Shown here piece after piece: positions 33,615 to 41,691 of a DNA stretch of 64,000 nt. The DNA comes from Solidesulfovibrio carbinoliphilus subsp. oakridgensis (GTDB lineage Bacteria; Desulfobacterota; Desulfovibrionia; Desulfovibrionales; Desulfovibrionaceae): contig NZ_CM001368.1 in the NCBI RefSeq assembly GCF_000177215.2, positions 3,665,625-3,729,624 of the forward strand, in the 5' to 3' direction. The translations under genes were made by a program, and so were the position numbers. The notes under the pieces are model-generated. The model was given only the letters and a program-made list of their open reading frames with translations. It searched no databases and was not told where the DNA came from. Each line of letters starts with the position of its first letter. Positions within the stretch are counted from its first letter, which is position 1.

Positions 33615-35420
33615 ATGAGCATGTTCCGCACGCTGCTGGGCTATCTCAAGCCCTACAAATTTCTCTTCTTCCTGGGCCTTTTCCTGGTCGGCCTGGCCAG
33701 CGCCATGGAGCTTTTGAAACCCTGGCCGCTCAAGCTCGCCGTGGACCAGATCATCGGCCAAAAGCCGCTTGTGGTCTTCGGCTGGACGCCCGATCTCGGG
33801 GCCATGACCCTCGGCGTGAAGCTGGCCTGCGTGGTCGGCATGCTGGTCGGCGTGCACTTCCTGGTCGGGTTCGTGCAGCTGTGCAACAACTACCTGACCA
33901 TCCGCATGGGCCAGGATATGGTCCAGGACCTGCGGTGCGACCTCTTTGACCACCTGCAGCGCCAGTCGCTCCTGTTCCACCAGAAATGGCCCACCGGCGA
34001 CCTCATCTACCGCATCATGGGCGACACCTATGCCGTGCAGACGCTGCTCATGAACGGCGTCTTCACCACCCTGACCAGTTCGGCCCTTTTGATCGGCATG
34101 CTGGCCGTCTGCCTGCAGATGGACGTGGAGCTGACGCTCTACGCCCTGTGCGTCATCCCGTTTCTGTTCCTGGCCATTTCCCGCGTCTCCCGGAAGATCG
34201 GCGACCTGACCACCGAGACCCACATGAAGGAGTCCCAGGTCTACACCACGGTGGAGCGGATATTCTCCTCCATCACCCTGGTCCAGGCCTTTGGCCGCGA
34301 GGAGGAGGAGCGCCGCAAGTTCGTGGCCGAGTCCAAGCACTCCTTTGACCGCAAGCTTTCGCTCTACGCCTTGCAGACCGTCTACGGCTGGCTGGTGTCC
34401 GGCATCACCGCCGCCGGCACGGCGCTCGTCCTGTACATCGGCGTGCGCCACGTGCTGGAGGGCCTGCTCTCTACCGGCGAACTGCTGGTTTTCATCGCCT
34501 ATCTGGCCTCGCTCTATACGCCCTTAAATAGCCTCAGCGACACGGTGGCCGGCATCCGGGCCTCGCTGGCCCGGGCCCGGCGCGTCATGGACGTCCTGGC
34601 CGTGGACGAGGCCGTGCCCGAGCGGGAAGGCGCCCCGGATCTGGCCATATCCGCGGGCGAGGTCCGCTTCGAGGACGTGAGCTTCGGCTACACGCCGGAA
34701 AAGATGGTCTTAAACGACGTCACCTTCACCTGCCGGGGCAACTCGACCGTGGCCATCGTCGGCCAGACCGGGGCCGGCAAGACCTCGCTCATCAGCCTGC
34801 TTTTGCGCTTTTACGATCCCCGCAAGGGAGCCATCGTCATCGACGGCCAGGACCTGCGCGACGTGTCGCTCAAAAGCCTGCGCCGCCACATCGCCATCGT
34901 CCTCCAGGAGACCCAGCTTTTCCCCATGACCGTGCACGACAACATCGCCTACGGGAAGAAGCAGGCCAGCCGGGAAGAGGTGGAGCGGGTGGCCATGCTC
35001 GCCAACGCCCACGACTTCATCAAGGAACTGCCCAAGGGCTACGACACCATCCTCGGCGAGAAAGGCGCCAACCTGTCCGGCGGCCAGCGCCAGCGGCTGG
35101 CCATCGCCCGGGCACTCCTCAAGGACGCGCCGCTTCTCATCCTCGACGAGCCGACCTCGGCCCTGGACGCCGAGACCGAGGCGCTCATCATGGAAGGCCT
35201 CGACCGGCTCATGCAAAACCGCACCACCTTCGTCATCGCCCACCGCCTTTCGATGATGCGCCGGGCCGACATGATCCTGGTCATCAAAAACCAGCGCATC
35301 CACGAAATGGGCTCCTACGACGAGCTCATGGCCAAAAACGGCGAATTCGCCCGGCTCCACGCCATCCAGATGGGCAAGGGCCGGCCTGAGAAGCTGCCTC
35401 CCAAGCCCCTGGTGGCCTGA
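33615..35420 (+). CDS. ABC exporter (MsbA/NdvA-like half-transporter)
   Basis: 601 residues. Six-helix membrane domain (about 1-320, starting MSMFRTLLGYLKPYKFL) fused to an ATPase with Walker A GQTGAGKTS, Q-loop VLQETQLF, signature NLSGGQRQRLAIARA, Walker B LLILDEPTSALD and the H-loop VIAHRLS. It works as a homodimer exporting a lipid, glycan or peptide. The position 226 bases after the GH-GT2 synthase resembles the ndvB-ndvA arrangement, so the substrate is probably the glycan made there. Confidence 0.88.
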   Translation: MSMFRTLLGYLKPYKFLFFLGLFLVGLASAMELLKPWPLKLAVDQIIGQKPLVVFGWTPDLGAMTLGVKLACVVGMLVGVHFLVGFVQLCNNYLTIRMGQDMVQDLRCDLFDHLQRQSLLFHQKWPTGDLIYRIMGDTYAVQTLLMNGVFTTLTSSALLIGMLAVCLQMDVELTLYALCVIPFLFLAISRVSRKIGDLTTETHMKESQVYTTVERIFSSITLVQAFGREEEERRKFVAESKHSFDRKLSLYALQTVYGWLVSGITAAGTALVLYIGVRHVLEGLLSTGELLVFIAYLASLYTPLNSLSDTVAGIRASLARARRVMDVLAVDEAVPEREGAPDLAISAGEVRFEDVSFGYTPEKMVLNDVTFTCRGNSTVAIVGQTGAGKTSLISLLLRFYDPRKGAIVIDGQDLRDVSLKSLRRHIAIVLQETQLFPMTVHDNIAYGKKQASREEVERVAMLANAHDFIKELPKGYDTILGEKGANLSGGQRQRLAIARALLKDAPLLILDEPTSALDAETEALIMEGLDRLMQNRTTFVIAHRLSMMRRADMILVIKNQRIHEMGSYDELMAKNGEFARLHAIQMGKGRPEKLPPKPLVA

Positions 35421-35559
35421 GACGAGGACGTTGGGGAAGCCTCCGGCGGCCAAAGGGCTTGGCCCTTTGGAAACCCGCTCCGGGTGAAGCCCTTTCGGAA
35501 AAACATTCCTTGCTTCGCGCCCGGCTCGGCTGGTTGCCATCCTTGGCTCATACCGGCTA

Positions 35560-35620
35560 GTGTGGCGTTCGCTAAAAAATATGTTAATATTTTTTAGAAA
35601 AAACTAATTATTTAAATATG
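35560..35620. repeat. AT-rich repeat shared with 50716-50753, copy A
   Basis: GTGTGGCGTTCGCTAA (35560-35575) and AATTATTTAAATAT (35606-35619) match the second copy. Between them an 11-bp perfect inverted repeat, CTAAAAAATAT-GTTA-ATATTTTTTAG (35572-35597), is unique to this copy. Confidence 0.7.
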
Positions 35621-35623
35621 TTA

Positions 35624-35655
35624 TTCTCGAAATTCGTATGTACGAATTTCGAGAA
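35624..35655. repeat. Perfect 32-bp palindrome
   Basis: TTCTCGAAATTCGTA, TG, TACGAATTTCGAGAA. Arms of 15 bases separated by two. It lies about 70 bases upstream of the lyase start. It could be an operator, a recombination site or a hairpin in the leader. Confidence 0.85.
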
Positions 35656-35724
35656 CGCGACATTAGACCGGGCGCATCGGCGACGCCGCCCCCCGCGTTT
35701 TTTCCATCCCGCCAAGGAGCTTTC

Positions 35725-36627
35725 ATGCGCCCTCTACGTAAGACGACGCGCTTTCGCCAACTCGTCAACGCCCCGGAAATCCTCCTGCTGCCCGTGGCCC
35801 ACGACGCCCTGTCCGCCCTGGTCATTGCCGAGGCCGGGTTTTCCGCCCTGGCCGTGGCCGGCTACGGGTCGTCGGGCAGCACGCTCGGCCTGCCGGACAT
35901 CGGCCTTATGACGGCCACCGAAATGCTCACCCACTACGGCCACATCGTCGACCGGGTCGACCTGCCGGTCATGGTCGACATCGACACCGGCTTTGGCGAC
36001 GTGAATAACGTCATCCGCACCGTGCGACAGGTGGAGCGTCTCGGCGCGGCGGCCCTGTTCCTCGAAGACCAGACCTTTCCCAAACGCTGCGGCCACATGG
36101 CCGGCAAATCGGTCGTGCCGGTCGAGGACTACCTGCCGAAGCTCAAAGCCGCCCTCTGGGCCAGGGAAGACCCCGATTTCACCATCATGGCCCGCACCGA
36201 CGCGGCCGCCGTCTACGGCATCGACGAGGCCATCCGTCGGGCCAGGCTCTACGCCGAAGCCGGGGCGGACATGGTCTTTGTCGAGGCCGTCACCTGCGCC
36301 CGCGATATGCGCCGGGTCAACGCCGAGGTTCCCGTCCCCACCATGGCCAACATGATCGAGGGCGGCCAATCGCCCTTTCTGCCGGCCGCCGAGCTCCAGG
36401 AACTCGGCTATGCCGTGGTCGCCTACCCCTGCGCCTCGGTCTTCACCGCCGTCCGGGCCTTGCGCGGCTGGGCCGGCTGCCTTAAAGCCACAGGCACCAG
36501 CGCCGGTTTCGCCGGGCCGGACACCATGATCGATTTCGAGGAATACTACCGCTTCATCGGCGCGCCCGGGATACGGGAGCGGGAGAAGTTGTTTTTCCCG
36601 CTGCAGGAAGAAAAGGCGAAGAAGTGA
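35725..36627 (+). CDS. Isocitrate lyase/PEP mutase superfamily enzyme (methylisocitrate-lyase-like)
   Basis: 300 residues, (beta/alpha)8 barrel. FPKRCGHMAGK holds the catalytic Cys of the methylisocitrate/dimethylmalate lyase branch. Metal-binding Asp are in MVDIDTGFGD, followed by LFLEDQ, IMARTDAA and MVFVEAV. It cleaves or forms a C-C bond in a 2-3-substituted malate- or isocitrate-like acid; annotation as carboxyphosphonoenolpyruvate mutase or oxaloacetate decarboxylase would also occur. Neither citrate-synthase-like nor phosphonate genes are adjacent, so its place among glycan genes is unexplained. ATG 35725 has AAGGAG; the frame extends 29 codons upstream but without a ribosome-binding site. 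Confidence 0.85.
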   Translation: MRPLRKTTRFRQLVNAPEILLLPVAHDALSALVIAEAGFSALAVAGYGSSGSTLGLPDIGLMTATEMLTHYGHIVDRVDLPVMVDIDTGFGDVNNVIRTVRQVERLGAAALFLEDQTFPKRCGHMAGKSVVPVEDYLPKLKAALWAREDPDFTIMARTDAAAVYGIDEAIRRARLYAEAGADMVFVEAVTCARDMRRVNAEVPVPTMANMIEGGQSPFLPAAELQELGYAVVAYPCASVFTAVRALRGWAGCLKATGTSAGFAGPDTMIDFEEYYRFIGAPGIREREKLFFPLQEEKAKK

Positions 36628-36628
36628 A

Positions 36629-36683
36629 GATGCCTCCGGCGGCCGGGAGGGGATGATCCCCTCCCGGACCCTCCCCAATGGGG
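36629..36683 (+). repeat. Palindromic intergenic repeat, copy 9
   Basis: A full plus copy, GATGCCTCCGGCGGCCGGG to CCCTCCCCAATGGGG, two bases after the lyase stop and before the glycosyltransferase-like gene. Confidence 0.9.
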
Positions 36684-36740
36684 TCGTGCCGGGTGGGCGG
36701 AGCATCTGAAGAAGAGCGAATGCCGGGGAGGAGTCAAAGC

Positions 36741-37925
36741 ATGAAAAAGCGCACCATCATCGTTTCGGGGCTGGCCGCCACCTATCCGCTCGGCGGCGTG
36801 GCCTGGGACTACATCCAGTACCTCCACGGCTTCCACCGGCTCGGCCATGACGTCTACTACCTGGAAGACACGGGCGGCTGGGCCTACGATCCCTTCAACG
36901 TCACCTTTGTGGACGATCTGACCTACCATACGAAGTATCTGGGCGATTTTCTGAAGGAACTGGCTCCGGGCCTGGAAAAGCGCTTTTGCGTCATCGGGCC
37001 GGACGAGCGCCACTGGGGCATGGCGGCCGAGGAGCTCGACGCCGTGGTCAAAAGGGCCGACGTCTTTTTCAATATTTCGACGACCTGCCAGCTCCGCGAG
37101 AGCTACGCCAAAATTCCGGTCAAGGTGCTGATCGACTCGGACCCGCTCTACACCCAGTCGAGTTTTCCCGACTATCTGGCCGGCACGGCCACCGACGACG
37201 AAAAGAAAAATATCGAGAACATGCGCCGCCACGACGTCTTCTTCTCCTTTGGCGAGAACGTGGGCCAGGACTTCTGCACCGTGCCCAAGGGCATCGTGGA
37301 CTGGATTCCCACCCGCCAGCCCATCGTCCTCGACAGCTGGGCCGGAGCTCCGGCCCGGCCCGGCCGCGACGCCTTCACCACGGTCCTGTCCTGGCAGCCG
37401 GCCCAGAAGGGGCCGCTCGTCGACGGGGTCCAGTACGGCGGCAAGAACCTCGAATTCGAGAAGATGCTCGACCTGCCGCAAAAGACCGCGGCCACCCTGG
37501 AACTGGCCCTCGGCGGCGGCCAGCCGCCCCGGGAACTGCTGGAGGAAAAGGGCTGGAAGCTCCGGGACGGCTTTTCCATGTCCCAGACGCCCTGGGTCTA
37601 CCGGGACTACATCTGGGACAGCCTGGCCGAATTCTCCACCGCCAAAAACGCCTACGTGGCCACCCAAAGCGGCTGGTTCTCCTGCCGCACGGCCTGCTAC
37701 CTGGCCTCGGGCCGGCCGGCCGTGGTCCAGGACACCGGCTACTCCCGGTTCATGGACGTGGGGGAGGGTGTGCTCGCCTTCAGCGACGAGGCCGGGGCCC
37801 TGGCCGGCATCGAGGCCGTGCGCGCGGACTGGGACCGCCATTCCCAGGCGGCCAAGGCCTTTGCCGCCCGCTATTTCGACAGCGACGCCGTCCTTTCGAA
37901 GCTGCTTTCCGACGCGCTGGGCTAG
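36741..37925 (+). CDS. Putative glycosyltransferase (GT-B-like)
   Basis: 394 residues, no signal peptide. The N-terminus is TIIVSGLAATYPLGGVAWDYI followed by a His-rich LHGFHRLGHDVYYLED, a Rossmann-like start seen in GT-B enzymes. The C-terminal block GWFSCRTACYLASGRPAVVQDTG is like the nucleotide-sugar end of GT4-type enzymes (E in the EX7E motif not clear). Acceptor and donor unknown. It lies between the lyase and a secreted glycoside hydrolase, suggesting a glycan-modifying role. ATG 36741 with GGGGAGGAG upstream. Confidence 0.65.
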   Translation: MKKRTIIVSGLAATYPLGGVAWDYIQYLHGFHRLGHDVYYLEDTGGWAYDPFNVTFVDDLTYHTKYLGDFLKELAPGLEKRFCVIGPDERHWGMAAEELDAVVKRADVFFNISTTCQLRESYAKIPVKVLIDSDPLYTQSSFPDYLAGTATDDEKKNIENMRRHDVFFSFGENVGQDFCTVPKGIVDWIPTRQPIVLDSWAGAPARPGRDAFTTVLSWQPAQKGPLVDGVQYGGKNLEFEKMLDLPQKTAATLELALGGGQPPRELLEEKGWKLRDGFSMSQTPWVYRDYIWDSLAEFSTAKNAYVATQSGWFSCRTACYLASGRPAVVQDTGYSRFMDVGEGVLAFSDEAGALAGIEAVRADWDRHSQAAKAFAARYFDSDAVLSKLLSDALG

Positions 37926-37951
37926 GGCCGCCAACCGCCAGCATCCAGGCT

Positions 37952-39859
37952 ATGAAACGAACTATCCTCCTGTTTTTATTGTTGTTTTTGTGCTTCGCCT
38001 TTGCCGCCTGCGCCCTGGCCGGCGGCTTCGGCGTGGCCCGGGACGGCGGCGTCTCCTGGCTGACCCTGCCCGGCGGGCCGCGCTTTTTCTCCATCGGCGC
38101 GGACACCGTCAACTGCGGCACCGAGCCCGTCCAGGCCGACGCCTATTCGTTTTCCGCCTGCTACGCCGACCGCGACGCCTGGGCCGCCGATACCGAGGCG
38201 CGGCTGCGGTCCTGGGGCTTCAACACCCGGGGCGGCTGGTCCGATCCGACCACCCGCATGTCCCTGCCGCTGGTCCCGGAGATCGACCTTGGCCGCAACA
38301 GCCGGCTCCACTGGTTCGATCCCTTTGCCCCGGACGCCCTGGCAAAGACCGTGGCCAAGGCCCGGGAGCTGACCGAACCCCACCGGAACAACCCGGCCGT
38401 GATCGGCTATTTCACGGACAACGAGGTCGGCTGGTGGAACGCGCCGCTTTTCCGCTGGTACCTCGGCAACGAATGGGCCGTCTATTCCAAGCAATTCCTG
38501 TGGCGCATGATCTTCGACCACTACCGGGGCCGGTGGGACCGGCTCCTGGCCGACTTCGTGCCCGGCCCGGACGTCCATTCCTTCGAGGACCTGAAAAAGG
38601 GCAGGGCGGTCCTCAAACTCCGTCCCGGCGGCCAGGGCATCCACCTCATCCAGAAATTCACCGCCGCCTGCGCCGGCCGCTACTACGAACTGGTCCACAA
38701 GGCCCTCAAGGCCGTGGACCCGGACCGCCTCGTCATGGGCGACCGGCTGCCGCTCTACTACAACCAGGACGCGGTCCTGGCCTCGCGCGGCCATTTGGAC
38801 GTCCTTTCCACCAACTACAACGTGGACACCCCGGACGGCTGGGTGGCCCCGTACTATTTCGAGGGCCTGGCCAAACTGACCGACGCCCCGGTCCTCATCT
38901 CGGAATTCTTCTTCGCCGCCGACGAGAACCGGTCGGGCAACATCAATAACGGCCACCTGATGCACGTCAAGACCCAGGCCGAGCGGGCGGCCGGCGCGGC
39001 GGCGGCCGTGCGCAACTTCGCCGCCTTCCCCAACGTCGTCGGCACCCACTGGTTCCAGTACTACGACGAACCCTCCGGCGGCCGCGGGGACGGCGAGAAC
39101 TTCAACATGGGGCTGGTGGACATCCGAAACGAGCCCTACGAAGGCCTTGTCGCCGCCCTGACGCGGGCCAACGCCGCCGTGCCGGCCATCCACGTCGCAA
39201 GCGCCAAGGCCGCGCCGCCGCTGCCGGCCGTCGTCCCCGTCCGCCCGGCGCGCGGTCCGGTCAACGCGACCGACGACTCCCTGGCCGACTGGCCGGACAA
39301 GGCCGCGACCCGCCTGCCCTGGTTTACGGTCCCGGCCCCCCACGTGCCCTTTGGCGACGTCCACGTTTCCTGGAGTCCGGACAGCCTCAATCTCTTCAAT
39401 CTGGCCCAGAACTACGCCGATCTCTATCTCCTCGACCACGACGGCCCCTTCCCGGTCTCGGAAACCTACCGCATCAACCTGGACGTGGACGCCGGGGCCG
39501 GGGTCCGCCACTTCGCCGCCTGCCTCGTGCCGCGCCCCCATGCCAAGTATCCGGGCCGGTTCGAACTGGCGCCCGAACTCTACGAAGTCGCCGCCGACGG
39601 CAGCCTTGTCCGTCTGGAGGAAAAGGGCGTTCTCCAGGTCCTGGACAAGCCCCTGCCGCACATCGCGGTGGAGATGGCCTTGCCGGCGAAACTTTTCGGC
39701 GTGGACCGGCTCACCGCCGGCATGCCCCTTCGCATCGGTATTTCCGTGACCACGTTCTACCGGGAAATGACCATGACCCTCGGCCAGGGGCCGCAGGGCC
39801 GGACCGGCCGCGATGGGGCAAAGGCCCTGCCCATGGCCATGGTCCTCTCTGACACGTAA
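37952..39859 (+). CDS. Secreted glycoside hydrolase, GH42/beta-galactosidase-like
   Basis: 635 residues. Signal peptide MKRTILLFLLLFLCFAFAACA with cleavage near ALA. The catalytic TIM-barrel is about 45-415: WGFNTRGGWSDP, VIGYFTDNEVGWWN (acid/base Glu) and VLISEFFFAADENRSGN (nucleophile Glu), ending THWFQYYDEPSGG. A C-terminal domain of about 200 residues resembles a carbohydrate-binding or sugar-hydrolase accessory beta-sandwich (SWSPDSLNLFNLAQNYAD). It should act on a glycan in the periplasm or outside, perhaps trimming the polymer made by the 30662 protein. The ribosome-binding site is weak, so it may be coupled to the preceding gene. Confidence 0.78.
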   Translation: MKRTILLFLLLFLCFAFAACALAGGFGVARDGGVSWLTLPGGPRFFSIGADTVNCGTEPVQADAYSFSACYADRDAWAADTEARLRSWGFNTRGGWSDPTTRMSLPLVPEIDLGRNSRLHWFDPFAPDALAKTVAKARELTEPHRNNPAVIGYFTDNEVGWWNAPLFRWYLGNEWAVYSKQFLWRMIFDHYRGRWDRLLADFVPGPDVHSFEDLKKGRAVLKLRPGGQGIHLIQKFTAACAGRYYELVHKALKAVDPDRLVMGDRLPLYYNQDAVLASRGHLDVLSTNYNVDTPDGWVAPYYFEGLAKLTDAPVLISEFFFAADENRSGNINNGHLMHVKTQAERAAGAAAAVRNFAAFPNVVGTHWFQYYDEPSGGRGDGENFNMGLVDIRNEPYEGLVAALTRANAAVPAIHVASAKAAPPLPAVVPVRPARGPVNATDDSLADWPDKAATRLPWFTVPAPHVPFGDVHVSWSPDSLNLFNLAQNYADLYLLDHDGPFPVSETYRINLDVDAGAGVRHFAACLVPRPHAKYPGRFELAPELYEVAADGSLVRLEEKGVLQVLDKPLPHIAVEMALPAKLFGVDRLTAGMPLRIGISVTTFYREMTMTLGQGPQGRTGRDGAKALPMAMVLSDT

Positions 39860-39877
39860 CCCCAAGGAAGACGACAC

Positions 39878-40891
39878 ATGGCAACGAACATCCTCGTGAC
39901 CGGCGGCGCGGGCTACATCGGCTCCCATACCTGTAAGGCCCTGAAGGCGGCCGGGTTCACCCCCGTCACCTACGACAACATGGTCTACGGCCACGACTGG
40001 GCCGTCAAATGGGGTCCGCTCGTGCGCGGCGACATCCTGAGCCGGGGCTCCCTCGACGAGGTCTTCGCGGAATACAAGCCCGCGGCCGTGCTCCACTTCG
40101 CGGCCTTCGCCTACGTCGGCGAGTCCGTCACCGATCCGGAGAAGTACTACCGCAACAACGTGGCCGGCTCCCTCTCGCTTCTCTCGGCCATGCGCAAAAG
40201 CGGCTGCAAGCACATCGTCTTTTCGAGCACCTGCGCCACCTACGGCGCGCCCGAGCGCGTCCCCCTGACCGAGGACCACCCGACCCGGCCCATGAGCCCC
40301 TACGGCACGACCAAGCTCATGATCGAGCAGATGCTCAAGGACTTCGAGGCCGCCTACGGCATCGGCTACACGGCCCTTCGCTACTTCAACGCCGCCGGAG
40401 CCGATCCCGAAGGCCTCATCGGCGAGGACCACGACCCCGAGACCCATCTCATCCCCCTGGTCATCGCCGCCGGACTCGGCCGCCGGCCCCAGGTGGAGAT
40501 CTTCGGCACCGACTATCCCACCCCGGACGGCACGGCCGTGCGCGACTACATCCACGTCACCGACCTGGCCGAGGCCCACATCCTGGCCGTCCAGAAGCTC
40601 CTGGACGGCGGGCCGAGCGCCACCTACAACCTCGGCACCGGCACGGGCAATTCCGTGCGCGAAGTCATCCGGGCCGTGGAAAAGGTCTCGGGCCAGCCCG
40701 TGCCCGTGGTCGAAGGCCCCCGCCGGGCCGGCGATTCCCCGGGCCTATACGCCGATTCCGGGGCGATTATCCGCGAACTCGGCTGGAAACCCCGGTACAT
40801 GGACCTCGATGCCATCGTGGAAACGGCCTGGCGCTGGCACCAGTCCCATGTGCCCGGCAAAATGGTTTGCAATATCCGCACGCCCGGCTAA
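39878..40891 (+). CDS. galE: UDP-glucose 4-epimerase
   Basis: 337 residues, extended SDR. NAD motif VTGGAGYIGSH (7-17), SSTCATYG with catalytic Ser/Thr, YGTTK (Tyr-x3-Lys), RYFNAAGADP and VRDYIHVTDLAEAH. It interconverts UDP-glucose and UDP-galactose (or the N-acetyl forms), feeding the glycan cluster. A start 18 bases after the hydrolase stop with AAGGAAG fits an operon. Confidence 0.93.
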   Translation: MATNILVTGGAGYIGSHTCKALKAAGFTPVTYDNMVYGHDWAVKWGPLVRGDILSRGSLDEVFAEYKPAAVLHFAAFAYVGESVTDPEKYYRNNVAGSLSLLSAMRKSGCKHIVFSSTCATYGAPERVPLTEDHPTRPMSPYGTTKLMIEQMLKDFEAAYGIGYTALRYFNAAGADPEGLIGEDHDPETHLIPLVIAAGLGRRPQVEIFGTDYPTPDGTAVRDYIHVTDLAEAHILAVQKLLDGGPSATYNLGTGTGNSVREVIRAVEKVSGQPVPVVEGPRRAGDSPGLYADSGAIIRELGWKPRYMDLDAIVETAWRWHQSHVPGKMVCNIRTPG

Positions 40892-40930
40892 CATATCCGG
40901 CACAAGACCATAAATGATCCCGGAGGGCGC

Positions 40931-41206
40931 ATGGACTACGCCGCACTCGGCCTGGATTTTCACTCGATCCGCAACAGAAACGAGAGCCGGGTCATCAACC
41001 TGATTCCCGAGGTCCTGGCCGAGTTCCCGGATTTCCGGTTCACGCGCACCGACATCGAGGACATCTACGCCCTGACGCTCAACATGCTGCCGGCCCGCTA
41101 CGTCCAGGCCGTCAGCCTCGTCATCGACGAACCCGTCACCGACGAAACCGTGCGCCTCATGCTCCGCGAAGCCATCCGCACCGTCCGCGCGCGGCCGAAT
41201 ATCTGA
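40931..41206 (+). CDS. ComFB family protein (probable c-di-GMP receptor)
   Basis: 91 residues. Matches the ComFB family by NLIPEVLAEFP, DIEDIYALTLNMLPARYVQ and the helical C-terminus. ComFB was named for competence in Bacillus; family members in cyanobacteria have been reported to bind cyclic di-GMP. It lies 39 bases after galE, the last gene of the glycan cluster, so it may couple c-di-GMP to glycan output. That role is inferred. CCGGAGG precedes ATG 40931. Confidence 0.75.
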   Translation: MDYAALGLDFHSIRNRNESRVINLIPEVLAEFPDFRFTRTDIEDIYALTLNMLPARYVQAVSLVIDEPVTDETVRLMLREAIRTVRARPNI

Positions 41207-41220
41207 GAGGAAGAGGGGGA

Positions 41221-41436
41221 AGATGCCTCCGGCGGCCGGGAGGGGATGATCCCCTCCCGGACCCTCCCCAACGGGGGATTGGGACGCGCGGAAGGCACGG
41301 CGAAGCTGGTGGAACCCTTGCGCAACATACCATCAAACTTCCGACCGCGACCACCCGCACTCCCGCTTCCCCACCTCCAGCCCCCCTTCCAGGGGGTCCG
41401 GGGGGGATGATCCCCCCGGCCGCCGGAGGCATCTTT
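41221..41436. repeat. Composite of two palindromic repeats in inverted orientation, copies 10 and 11
   Basis: Plus copy 41221-41279, core of about 110 bases, minus copy 41388-41436. The core shares GGCACGGCGAAG and TGCGCAAC with the composite at 19322-19515. It separates the glycan cluster from the ilvBN operon and is probably a transcription end. Confidence 0.85.
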
Positions 41437-41450
41437 TCCTTCCCACCCTC

Positions 41451-41480
41451 TTGACGGCCCGCCGGGCGGCGGGGTAGAGG
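41451..41480 (+). promoter_or_regulatory. Candidate sigma-70 promoter of ilvBN
   Basis: TTGACG, an 18-base spacer and TAGAGG; weak -10, but correctly placed 30 bases before the leader-peptide ATG. Confidence 0.5.
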
Positions 41481-41509
41481 GCAAGTATCGATTTGGAGGA
41501 ACCCCTGCC

Positions 41510-41593
41510 ATGACTGCCACGACCGATCGCCAGCTAGCCCTTTCCTTGCTGCCGTGCGTGGTCGTAGTAGGCGTCGCCATAGCGGCGCCTTAG
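41510..41593 (+). CDS. Branched-chain amino acid leader peptide of ilvBN
   Basis: 27 residues, MTATTDRQLALSLLPC then VVVVGVAIAAP. Nine of the residues are Leu, Val or Ile (3 Leu, 5 Val, 1 Ile), concentrated in the second half. GGAGG lies upstream and a terminator follows (41621-41651). The classical attenuator design: when charged Leu/Val/Ile tRNAs are scarce, ribosome stalling keeps transcription going into ilvB. Confidence 0.9.
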   Translation: MTATTDRQLALSLLPCVVVVGVAIAAP

Positions 41594-41620
41594 CGGGGAA
41601 TCTTTTTGTAGTCTGTTCAA

Positions 41621-41651
41621 GCCCCCGCCGGCGCGCCGGCGGGGGCTTTTT
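41621..41651 (+). terminator. Attenuator terminator of ilvBN
   Basis: A perfect 26-bp palindrome GCCCCCGCCGGCG-CGCCGGCGGGGGC is followed by TTTTT. It lies between the leader peptide and ilvB. Confidence 0.95.
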
Positions 41652-41691
41652 GCGTTCCCGCCGCACGCCCGGGGCTTCTCCGGAGGCCCAG

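Larger units (their letters stand above)
35421..35724. other. Intergenic region with a repeat remnant, AT-rich relic and a long palindrome
   Basis: Three things lie here: a diverged palindromic repeat (copy 8, about 35430-35495, with AAAGGGCTTGGCCCTTT); an AT-rich relic (35560-35620) that partly recurs at 50716-50753; and a perfect 32-bp palindrome (35624-35655). The AT content stands out from the surroundings, suggesting foreign or relic DNA. No supported ORF other than the short extension that reads into the next gene. Confidence 0.6.

Noticed and set aside
35624-35655. The 32-bp palindrome as a dif site for XerC
   Set aside because: It is perfectly symmetric, without the asymmetric XerC/XerD arms and six-base centre of dif.
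35725-36627. Phosphonate pathway based on a PEP-mutase-like annotation
   Set aside because: KRCGH puts it in the methylisocitrate-type branch, and no phosphonopyruvate decarboxylase or aminotransferase is present.
37952-39859. Longer frame from 36986 as a fused glycosyltransferase-hydrolase
   Set aside because: The upstream part is another frame of the gene at 36741; the signal peptide fixes the start at 37952.
40931-41206. Natural competence inferred from comFB and dprA
   Set aside because: No DNA uptake genes occur here; dprA and ComFB-family genes are widespread without shown competence.
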